DNA from: Nitrospira lenta
GTDB lineage: Bacteria; Nitrospirota; Nitrospiria; Nitrospirales; Nitrospiraceae
Direction: 5' to 3'
NCBI GenBank assembly: GCA_945905765.1
Contig: CAMDPZ010000019.1
Location: 1-36,867 of the forward strand
Length of the DNA: 36,867 nucleotides
The position numbers and the translations under genes were made by a program. The first letter of the stretch is position 1. Each line of letters begins with the position of its first letter. The notes under the pieces were generated by a model that did no database searches, was not told the origin of the DNA, and saw only the letters and a program-made list of their open reading frames with translations. Positions 17,691 to 24,141 of the stretch are shown here, piece after piece.

Positions 17691-17770
17691 TGAGTGAAGG
17701 GTGATGGGTAAGAAGGGCTGTGCGGAAATGTACGTTCCCTGCCTATCACGCATCACTGATCATTTATCAC
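17679..17770. repeat. GTGATG/CATCAC inverted repeat (word class B, copy 1)
   Basis: The left arm begins AGTGATGTGTGATGAGTG and continues with GGGTGATGGG; the right arm reads CTATCACGCATCACTGATCA and continues TTTATCAC. Each arm is a degenerate run of GTGATG-like words and the arms are complementary over most of their length. The left arm includes the MutL-like stop codon; the right arm ends 12 bases before the next ATG. Confidence 0.85.
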
Positions 17771-17782
17771 GGCATTAAAATT

Positions 17783-18910
17783 ATGGCCCATTCTTACACA
17801 CCAGGCTTAACCGTCACAGAACAGACCACGGTCCGTCGCAGACGGATGTTGTCTCTGCCAGGCACAGTGCTGGTCGCAGTGGGCGAGTCTGTGCGTGCGA
17901 ATCAGGCTGTGGCTCGTGCGGAATTGCCCGGGAAGGTCTATCCCCTGAACCTGGCCAACCAGCTGGGCGTCGCGCCGGATGAGATCAACGAGTATCTGAT
18001 CAAGAAGGCCGGCGATCCGGTGCGGAAGGACGAGATCCTGGCGGAGAATAAACCGCTCATCAAATGGTTCAAGACGGAAGTTCTTTCTCCTATTACAGGC
18101 CTGGTGGAATCCGTGTCCACCATCACGGGGCAGGTCCTGTTGCGGGAGCCGCCGCGCGTGCTAGAGCTGTTGGGCTATGTAGACGGACTCATCGTCGAGG
18201 TGATCCCTCAGCAAGGGGTCGTGGTCGAAACCGATTGCAGTCTGGTACAGGGGATCTTCGGCATCGGCGGGGAAACCTGGGGCGAGATCGTGATCGCGGT
18301 GACTGCGCCGGACGAAGTCCTCTCGCCTCGTCACTTCACCGATGCCATGAAGGGCAAGGTGGTCGTGGGAGGTTCCTTCATCTCGTCGGACGGGTTGGCT
18401 CGCGCGAAAGAGGTGGGGGTGGCGGGGTTGGTTATTGGCGGCATTCATGATAAGGATTTGCGCGCACTCTTGGGCTACGACCTTGGCGTGGCCATCACTG
18501 GCACGGAACGAGTCGGCTTTACCCTCATCCTCACCGAAGGGTTCGGCACCATCCCCATGGCCGACAAAACATTCACGCTCCTCTCAGCTCATGCGGGCCA
18601 ACTGGCCTCCATTTCAGGCGCGACGCAAATTCGCGCCGGCGTCATTCGTCCGGAGATCATCATTCCCAAGCGCATCACGGGCTCTCACGGCGCTGCCACC
18701 ATGCCCCAGCGGGAAGGCATCAGAGTCGGCGACCAGGTGCGGATCATTCGAGATCCTCTGTTCGGCAAGATCGGCGAAGTCGCGAGCCTGCCATCCGACC
18801 TCCAGAAGATTCCGACCGAAAGTGAAGTGCGCGTGATGGAAGTCCGCTTTGCCGACGGCAGCAGGGTGATGATTCCTCGGACCAATATCGAACTGATCGA
18901 GGGGGCTTAG
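17783..18910 (+). CDS. Soluble protein with barrel-sandwich (RnfC/biotinyl-like) and KOW-like parts
   Basis: The function is unknown. The first ~140 residues show two hammerhead-like units typical of barrel-sandwich folds: PGTVLVAVGESVRANQAVAR and, later, AGDPVRKDEILAENK then LSPITGLVESVSTITGQV. A Gly-rich middle (GIFGIGGETWGE, KGKVVVGGSFISSDGLARAK, GLVIGGIHDKDLRALLGYD) resembles an alpha/beta unit. The last ~65 residues (GIRVGDQVRIIRDPLFGKIG onward) look like a KOW/SH3-type barrel. No signal peptide or membrane helix. I chose ATG 17783 (375 residues): upstream codons to 17720 lie in the class B repeat. It probably contacts the MutL-like ATPase and the membrane proteins. The stop is five bases from the next possible ATG. 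Confidence 0.82.
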   Translation: MAHSYTPGLTVTEQTTVRRRRMLSLPGTVLVAVGESVRANQAVARAELPGKVYPLNLANQLGVAPDEINEYLIKKAGDPVRKDEILAENKPLIKWFKTEVLSPITGLVESVSTITGQVLLREPPRVLELLGYVDGLIVEVIPQQGVVVETDCSLVQGIFGIGGETWGEIVIAVTAPDEVLSPRHFTDAMKGKVVVGGSFISSDGLARAKEVGVAGLVIGGIHDKDLRALLGYDLGVAITGTERVGFTLILTEGFGTIPMADKTFTLLSAHAGQLASISGATQIRAGVIRPEIIIPKRITGSHGAATMPQREGIRVGDQVRIIRDPLFGKIGEVASLPSDLQKIPTESEVRVMEVRFADGSRVMIPRTNIELIEGA

Positions 18911-19035
18911 CGGGATGCTGAAAACGTCTGCCAGCTTCGTTCTCGGCTCGCCGAAATCCTCAACGTACCCTGGAGGGTACGCCTCCGGTTTCGACTCGCC
19001 TGCGGCCTTGCTGGACAGCCGTTTTGAGCATCCCG
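18911..19035. repeat. ~124-bp palindromic dispersed element, copy 3, inside a coding start
   Basis: Ends are CGGGATGCTGAAAACG and CGTTTTGAGCATCCCG, complementary but for one base. The centre is CGTACCC-tgga-GGGTACG, and the inner arms (CCGAAATCC with CCGGTTTCG; CTGCCAGC with GCTGGACAG) pair with one or two mismatches. It starts one base after the stop of the preceding gene, and its ATG at 18915 opens the frame that runs into the DUF6754-like gene. Confidence 0.9.
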
Positions 19036-20285
19036 TCTCATGGTTGGCATTGCTGCTCCTGTTCGTCGTTATTCCCTGGTCGCCGGTGTTTGCTCAGTAC
19101 GAGGACCAGACGAAGAAGACCCTCTCTCCTCCCCAAGATGTCCGCGCCTTCGATACGCCCAGCGACGGTGGCGGCAGTGTAACCGTGATTTGGGCGCCGG
19201 CCGCTTACGATAGCGCTGAGACCAAGTATCAGATCCTCCTGAGCGAGGGATCGGCGGTTGATCTTGCTGCGATGAAGGTCGTGGCGGAGTTTCCTGCCAA
19301 TCAACATTACGTCCGCGAATCCAAGTGGCCCTGGTGGACGAGGCCTGCGACGGGTGATCAGCATCAGTTTACATTGAGGAACGGACGGGGAGTCGAGCTG
19401 AAGAGCGGGACTGTCTACAGCATCACGGTGGCGGCGGTGCTGAGCAACGATCGCGGCATTGCCCCGCCTGTGCTGGTGACGCCGCAACCGAACTGGATGA
19501 ACTGGAATCAGATTAATAATCTTGTGCTGGCGCTTCTGTTCGGTGGCATCGTGTTCTACGCGATTGGCAGGGCCAGAACGAAGGAGATCTTCTTGCGCCG
19601 TATTCCCGGCCTGGATGCCGTGGATGAGGCCATCGGTCGCGCGACCGAGCTGGGCAAGCCGATTCTCTATCTAACCGGCGCCCACGACATGAGCGATCCC
19701 TCGACGATCGCGGCGGCGGTCATTCTGGGGCGGGTGGCTAAACGCACGGCAGCCTATGAGACCGAGCTGCTCGTGCCTCATCGGGACCCGATGACCATGG
19801 CTGTCTGTCAGGAAATTACGAAACAGGCCTATCTGGAAGCAGGCAAGCCGGATCTTTACAAGGATGATTCCAATTTCTTCATTACGTCGGATCAGTTCAG
19901 CTATACCGCAGCAGTGGACGGGATCATGCTGCGCAAAAAGCCTGCGGCGAATTTCTTCATGGGAGCCTACTTTGCCGAAGCCTTACTCTTGACCGAAACC
20001 GGCGCGAGCACCGGCGCGATTCAAATAGCCGGGACGGACTCGGATCACCAGCTCCCGTTCTTCGTCACCACCTGCGATTACACCTTGATCGGGGAGGAGC
20101 TCTACGCGGCCAGCGCCTATCTCTCTAGAGAGCCGGTGCAGGTCGGGACCTTGCTCGGACAGGATATCGGTAAGGGGCTCATCCTCTGCATCCTCGTAGC
20201 TGGGACCGTCCTGGCCACTCTGGGAGTGTTGCTCGATGTGCAGTGGCCGCAATTGTTTCTGGATGTGTTTAAGGACGTGAAATGA
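18915..20285 (+). CDS. DUF6754-like membrane protein with Fn3-like outer domain
   Basis: The recognisable protein starts with a signal-type hydrophobic segment (LALLLLFVVIPWSPVFAQ), then an outside domain of about 130 residues that looks fibronectin-III-like (VTVIWAPAAYD, TKYQILLSEG, VYSITVAAVL). A helix follows (NLVLALLFGGIVFYAIGRA), then a cytoplasmic domain (RIPGLDAVDEAIGRATELGK, LYLTGAHDMSDPSTIAAAVI) matching what I know as DUF6754, and a final helix (LILCILVAGTVLATLGVLL). From ATG 18915 (AGGGGG nine bases upstream) the protein is 456 residues and its first ~41 residues are repeat copy 3. TTG 19044 or 19050 would give a normal signal peptide but lack a ribosome-binding site. The stop overlaps the next start (ATGA). 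Function unknown. Confidence 0.85.
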   Translation: MLKTSASFVLGSPKSSTYPGGYASGFDSPAALLDSRFEHPVSWLALLLLFVVIPWSPVFAQYEDQTKKTLSPPQDVRAFDTPSDGGGSVTVIWAPAAYDSAETKYQILLSEGSAVDLAAMKVVAEFPANQHYVRESKWPWWTRPATGDQHQFTLRNGRGVELKSGTVYSITVAAVLSNDRGIAPPVLVTPQPNWMNWNQINNLVLALLFGGIVFYAIGRARTKEIFLRRIPGLDAVDEAIGRATELGKPILYLTGAHDMSDPSTIAAAVILGRVAKRTAAYETELLVPHRDPMTMAVCQEITKQAYLEAGKPDLYKDDSNFFITSDQFSYTAAVDGIMLRKKPAANFFMGAYFAEALLLTETGASTGAIQIAGTDSDHQLPFFVTTCDYTLIGEELYAASAYLSREPVQVGTLLGQDIGKGLILCILVAGTVLATLGVLLDVQWPQLFLDVFKDVK

Positions 20286-20932
20286 TTTTTCTTCGTCGAC
20301 AGGTCCCGCTTCTGATTACGCTCATCACGGGGCTGGTGTTTGCGGCACAGTATTATGTGCCGCATCCGGCTTCGGAGCAGATGCTGACCTCCGTCACCAA
20401 GTGGCTCCAGATCATCGGCGGATTTGCGCTGGTACTGGGCGTGAGCAGCCTGTTCCACGTCCATGCGATCAAGATTCGGCGCAAGGAAGCAGGCTGGGGC
20501 TACAGTTTCGTGCTCTATGTGAGCATGCTGGGCACCATTGCGGTCGGCCTCTGGTCGAACGGTAAAGAAGCTGTCGATGGTGCCATGACCTCCTTTGGCT
20601 GGATCTATAACTTCATGATGGTGCCCTTGCAGGGGACGATGTTTGCCATCCTCGCCTTCTTCATCGCCTCGGCCGCCTACCGGTCGTTCCGCGCGAGGAG
20701 CCGCGAGGCGGCGGTCCTGCTCATTGCGGCGGTGATCGTGATGATGGGCCGAGTGCCGCTCGGGGAATATCTCATCCCGCTCAGCGGCGACCTGTCTCAG
20801 TGGATCTTGAACGTGCTGAATGCGTCGGTGCGGCGGGCGATCCTGATCGGCGTGAGCCTCGGCACTGTCGCCCTCTCCATCAAGATCATCTTCGGGATGG
20901 AACGGTCGTATCTGGGCGGCGGGAAAGAGTAA
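20282..20932 (+). CDS. Six-helix inner-membrane protein of the MutL/DUF6754 set
   Basis: No named family is recognised. The 216-residue protein has six likely membrane helices: QVPLLITLITGLVFAAQYYV, WLQIIGGFALVLGVSSLFHV, FVLYVSMLGTIAVGLW, FMMVPLQGTMFAILAFFIAS, AVLLIAAVIVMMGRVPLGEY and ILIGVSLGTVALSIKIIF. Between helices 2 and 3 a basic loop (IKIRRKEAGW) suggests the cytoplasmic side. No transport signature is visible. It overlaps the DUF6754-like gene by four bases, so the two products are made together and likely form a complex. Confidence 0.82.
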   Translation: MIFLRRQVPLLITLITGLVFAAQYYVPHPASEQMLTSVTKWLQIIGGFALVLGVSSLFHVHAIKIRRKEAGWGYSFVLYVSMLGTIAVGLWSNGKEAVDGAMTSFGWIYNFMMVPLQGTMFAILAFFIASAAYRSFRARSREAAVLLIAAVIVMMGRVPLGEYLIPLSGDLSQWILNVLNASVRRAILIGVSLGTVALSIKIIFGMERSYLGGGKE

Positions 20933-20936
20933 GGCA

Positions 20937-21018
20937 AAGTTAAAAATGCAAAATGAAAAATTGATCGAATCTCGTACGTGTTACCCTATTTTGCATTTTA
21001 CATTTTGCATTTCTCATT
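20937..21018. repeat. AAATGCAAAATG inverted repeat (word class D)
   Basis: The left arm (AAGTTAAAAATGCAAAATGA) is answered by TTTTGCATTTTACATTTTGC and then ATTTCTCATT. The arms are A/T-rich, unlike the flanking DNA, and built from the same kind of degenerate short words as the other repeats. It lies between the six-helix protein gene and the next gene and ends just before the GAGGT ribosome-binding site at 21021. Confidence 0.8.
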
Positions 21019-21031
21019 GCGAGGTCACGCG

Positions 21032-21877
21032 GTGACCTTCGCAGAGCGCATGTTGAAAATCGACCGGCGGATCATCTTTCTGGTGATCGGCCTCTGCACG
21101 CTCTTGCCCTTGCTCTATCCGGTCGGGCTGCCGATCAAGATTTCGCCGGAAGTGCGAGGGGTCTACGATTACATCGAGTCGCTCCCGGAGGGGTCCGTGT
21201 TTCTGCTCTCGCTGGATTTCGATCCTGCCTCGAAGCCGGAGCTCCATCCCCAATCGATTTCCTTACTGCGTCATGCTTTCCGGAAGAATCTCCGTGTGGT
21301 GGCGATGACCCTCTGGGTCTCCGGCACCGGCATGGCAGACCAGGTCGTGACGCAGGTCGCCCGTGAGATGGGCAAGGAGAACGGGAAGGACTATGTGTTC
21401 CTCGGTTGGAGCCCAGGCGGAACCGCCGTCATCATGAATATGGGGCAGGACCTCTATGGGGCCTTTCCTGCAGACTACAATGGCAAACCGACGAAGGGGC
21501 TCCCAGTGCTTCAGGGGATTGCCAACCTGCGAGATGTGAACTATGCCGTCAGTCTGGGAGCAGGCAATCCCGGCGTGGAAGCCTGGTATGTGTTCGGCAA
21601 GGACAAGTACAAGTTCGAGCTTGGCGGAGGCTGCACCGGCGTGATGGCTCCCGGCTTATATCCTTTGTTGAGGAGCGGTCAGATCAATGGACTGATCGGG
21701 GGCCTGCGAGGCGCAGCGGAATACGAGACCCTGATCGGCCAGAAGGGGAAAGCCATTGCCGGCATGGATGCCCAATCTGCCACCCATCTTGCCATTATCG
21801 TGCTGGTGATCCTCTGTAATCTGTTTTACTTCTCGTTGCGTAGGCAGTCTAAGCAACAGGGCCATTCTGGATTGTGA
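21032..21877 (+). CDS. Two-helix membrane protein with large outer domain, MutL/DUF6754 set
   Basis: No named family is recognised. After a short basic start there is one helix (RRIIFLVIGLCTLLPLLYPV), then about 215 residues outside the cytoplasm, then a C-terminal helix (ATHLAIIVLVILCNLFYFSL) with a basic end. The middle contains an alpha/beta pattern: EVRGVYDYIESLPEGSVFLL, LDFDPASKPELHPQS, VAMTLWVSGTGMA, and a glycine-rich LGGGCTGVMAPGLYPLLRSG. I chose GTG 21032, with GAGGT six bases upstream; earlier in-frame codons back to 20978 lie in the class D repeat. Orientation of the middle domain is inferred from positive charges. It is followed after 6 bases by the last gene of the set. Confidence 0.8.
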   Translation: MTFAERMLKIDRRIIFLVIGLCTLLPLLYPVGLPIKISPEVRGVYDYIESLPEGSVFLLSLDFDPASKPELHPQSISLLRHAFRKNLRVVAMTLWVSGTGMADQVVTQVAREMGKENGKDYVFLGWSPGGTAVIMNMGQDLYGAFPADYNGKPTKGLPVLQGIANLRDVNYAVSLGAGNPGVEAWYVFGKDKYKFELGGGCTGVMAPGLYPLLRSGQINGLIGGLRGAAEYETLIGQKGKAIAGMDAQSATHLAIIVLVILCNLFYFSLRRQSKQQGHSGL

Positions 21878-21883
21878 GGATCT

Positions 21884-22636
21884 ATGCCGATTGAAACCAT
21901 CATCGGGGCCTGGGTGGCAACGGGGCTGACCCTCTTTATCTTCTCGTTCCTCTATAAGGATAACCCCCTGTTCAAGCTGGCGGAGAACCTCTACGTCGGA
22001 GTATCGGTCGGCTATACCATCGTGAAGACCTACGACACGGTGATCGTCCATCTCATCTGGACCCCGATCGTCAAGAACGGGGAATGGGCCCTGTTGATCC
22101 CGGTTGCCATCGGAATGCTCATGCTCACGCGCTATGTGCCGAAAGCCGCTTGGCTCTCGCGCTATGCGTTCGCGTTTATTGTGGGAGTCGGGTCAGGCCT
22201 GGCCATTCCGCGGGTGATTTCCTCCTACATCCTCAAACAGATCGAAGATACGGTGCGCCCGCTTCTGGTGATGGTGCCGGGCGAGGGGCTCACCTTTACC
22301 TGGAACTTGCTCAACCCGGCCAGCAGCCTCAATACCATCATCATTCTGATCGGGGTCAGTTCCGTGTTGTTTTACTTCTTCTTCTCCGTCGAACATACGG
22401 GGCCAGGCAAGGTCGTGGCCAGGACCGGCATCCTCTTCCTGATGATCGCGTTCGGCGCTGCCTTCGGTTATACCGTGATGGCCCGCATGTCGCTCTTGAT
22501 CGGGCGGTTGACCGACCTGATCGAGTTCACCGATCCCTCCTATGGCAGGCCAAGCCTCTGGCTCCTGGGGTTGACCATTCTCACCCTGGTGGTGATGGGC
22601 CGCAGGGGCAGCAGTAGTACTCCCGAAAAAGAGTAG
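21884..22636 (+). CDS. Seven-helix inner-membrane protein, last gene of the MutL/DUF6754 set
   Basis: No named family is recognised. The 250-residue protein has about seven membrane helices, including TIIGAWVATGLTLFIFSFLY at the start, WALLIPVAIGMLMLTRYV, YAFAFIVGVGSGLAIPRVI, IIILIGVSSVLFYFFFSV and LWLLGLTILTLVVMGRRG at the end. There are few charged residues inside the helices, so a transporter role is not evident. A TGAGGA stretch lies just before ATG 21884. The stop is followed at once by the class A inverted repeat, a plausible end of the transcript. Confidence 0.82.
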   Translation: MPIETIIGAWVATGLTLFIFSFLYKDNPLFKLAENLYVGVSVGYTIVKTYDTVIVHLIWTPIVKNGEWALLIPVAIGMLMLTRYVPKAAWLSRYAFAFIVGVGSGLAIPRVISSYILKQIEDTVRPLLVMVPGEGLTFTWNLLNPASSLNTIIILIGVSSVLFYFFFSVEHTGPGKVVARTGILFLMIAFGAAFGYTVMARMSLLIGRLTDLIEFTDPSYGRPSLWLLGLTILTLVVMGRRGSSSTPEKE

Positions 22637-22740
22637 GTCTATCTAGTCTGTCTTGTCTATTCGGTCTGTCTGGTCTAACAAGACCAACCAGATAGACGAG
22701 ATAGACCAGATGAACCAGATAGACCAAACAGACCAGACTG
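22636..22740. repeat. GTCT/AGAC inverted repeat (word class A, copy 2)
   Basis: The left arm (GGTCTATCTAGTCTGTCTTG, then GTCTATTCGGTCTGTCTGG) is a run of GTCTRTC words; the right arm (GACCAACCAGATAGACGAGA, then TAGACCAGATGAACCAG, ATAGACCAAACAGACCAGAC) is the complementary run of AGAC words. The arms can pair in several registers. It follows a stop codon directly and precedes a likely promoter at 22745, so it may insulate the two units. Confidence 0.85.
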
Positions 22741-22744
22741 ACGG

Positions 22745-22774
22745 TTGCAGCTGGCGTAATCCCTTCGTTACAAT
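22745..22774 (+). promoter_or_regulatory. Possible sigma70 promoter of the Memo-like gene
   Basis: TTGCAG at 22745-22750 and TACAAT at 22769-22774 are 18 bases apart. The -10 box is good, the -35 box matches at three positions. The leader would be about 16 bases to ATG 22796, with AAGGAG at 22786-22791. Confidence 0.45.
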
Positions 22775-22795
22775 GGCGCTCCAATAAGGAGTGCT

Positions 22796-24043
22796 ATGAC
22801 TACTACAGCCAGCCCCACAAAAGACCCCAAGCAGTATCCCGCTCTTCGCAATCTGCAATTCTCGCCGATCAGAGAAGGCGAGGAGCAGTTCATGGTCCTG
22901 TGGGACCCGACGGGCTTGAGCAAAGAAAAGCTCGTGCTGCCGCTCAACTACTTTTTCATCATTCAGCATTTTGACGGTGAACATTCGCTGGCGGAGATCG
23001 GGGCGCTGTACCTGAAGCGATTCGGTGAATTTCTCGTGCCCAGTAAGATGGATCAGCTGGTTGTCGATTTGAATGAGAAGCTGTTCCTGGAGGGTCAGCG
23101 CGCCGAGGAGGCCGGGCGGCTGGCGCGGGAAGCCTATCGGCAGAGCCCGCTACGTCGCGCGGCCCATGCAGGGCGGGGCTATGAAGCAGACAGTGCCAAG
23201 CTGAAAAAACAGATCGACGGATTCTTTACGTCGGAAGAAGGACCGGACTTCAAACCGTCAGAGAATGCGGGCAAGAAAATCAAAGGTCTCGTTGCTCCGA
23301 CCTATGATTTGAAGCAGGCGGGGCCGATCTATGCCTGGGCCTATAAAGAACTCCAAGAAGCGGAGCAGCCGGACCTCTTCGTCATCGTCGGGACTGCGTC
23401 TGCCGGATTGGACCATGTCTTTGCCGTGACGGATAAAGACTTCGAGACCCCGTTCGGCGTCGTATCCGCCGACCAGCCGATCCTGAGTCAGCTCAAGGCC
23501 AAGCTGCCGGAATTTTTCGAAGACGATCTCTGTCATCAGGCGGAGCAGGCGGTGGAGTTTCAGCTTCCCTTTCTTCAAGACATCGTGGGGAAGAAGAAGC
23601 CCTTCACCATCGTCCCGATCTTGAGTGCCTTCTCCGCTGCGAGCCTGGGGGATCCGGCCGTGCGCCAATCGGTCGACCAGTTCTTGACCGGTTTGCGAGA
23701 GGTGCTGGCGCAGTCTGGCAGGACCTACTGTGTGGTCGCAGCGGGCGAGCTGGCCCATTTGGGCATGAGGTATGGAGACAAGGCGCCTCCGACGGACTTC
23801 TCCTTCCATCGCTGCATGCAGTTCGATTTGGAAATGTTGAAGCCGGTGGAGGAGCGGCAGCCGGAAGAGTTCGCCAATTACATCAGGAAAGAGCAGGACC
23901 AGCGCCGGATATCCGGCTTCTCACCCATCTATTCGTTGCTGCGGTTGATCGATGCGGAGAGCGGGCAAGTGTTGCGCTATGACCGCGGGATCACGGACCA
24001 ATATAACTCGACCGTCACGTATGCCAGTATGGCGTTCTTCTGA
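22796..24043 (+). CDS. Memo-family protein (AmmeMemoRadiSam system B-like) with PqqD-like N-terminal domain, ligands lost
   Basis: Residues ~10-105 form a small domain resembling PqqD (YFFIIQHFDGEHSLAEIGAL, then MDQLVVDLNEKLFLEGQRAE). Residues ~160-415 follow the Memo fold: GLVAPTYDLKQAGPIYAWAY, LFVIVGTASAGLDHVF, EQAVEFQLPFLQDI, VVAAGELAHLGMRYGD and a final GFSPIYSLLRLI. In typical members the first reads APHxGY, the third EHSxEVQLPFLQ and the last has a Cys before Gly. Here the two His are Thr169 and Gln251 and the Cys is Ser, so the usual metal site is lost. The reaction of this family in bacteria is unknown to me; this copy is probably non-catalytic or differently used. No AmmeMemoRadiSam A or radical SAM partner is adjacent. 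ATG 22796 has AAGGAG four bases upstream. Confidence 0.85.
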   Translation: MTTTASPTKDPKQYPALRNLQFSPIREGEEQFMVLWDPTGLSKEKLVLPLNYFFIIQHFDGEHSLAEIGALYLKRFGEFLVPSKMDQLVVDLNEKLFLEGQRAEEAGRLAREAYRQSPLRRAAHAGRGYEADSAKLKKQIDGFFTSEEGPDFKPSENAGKKIKGLVAPTYDLKQAGPIYAWAYKELQEAEQPDLFVIVGTASAGLDHVFAVTDKDFETPFGVVSADQPILSQLKAKLPEFFEDDLCHQAEQAVEFQLPFLQDIVGKKKPFTIVPILSAFSAASLGDPAVRQSVDQFLTGLREVLAQSGRTYCVVAAGELAHLGMRYGDKAPPTDFSFHRCMQFDLEMLKPVEERQPEEFANYIRKEQDQRRISGFSPIYSLLRLIDAESGQVLRYDRGITDQYNSTVTYASMAFF

Positions 24044-24049
24044 GAAGAG

Positions 24050-24133
24050 CGTATGGCTGATGGCCTATAGCTAATAGCACAAGCTTCGGTCTTTCTGATC
24101 TCGTGTTATACGCCATAAGCTATTAGCTATCTG
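24050..24133. repeat. ATAGCTAATAGC inverted repeat (word class C)
   Basis: The left arm (ATGGCTGATGGCCTATAGCT, then AATAGCAC) pairs with the right arm (GTGTTATACGCCATAAGCTA, then TTAGCTAT), with a core AGCTAATAGC/GCTATTAGCT. It lies between the stops of two convergent genes and could serve as a bidirectional terminator, although T runs are absent. Confidence 0.8.
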
Positions 24134-24141
24134 CCCTTCCG

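Noticed and set aside
22636-22740. CRISPR-like array of short words
   Set aside because: Words are 4-8 bases, degenerate and without unique spacers; the structure is an inverted repeat, and no cas genes are nearby.
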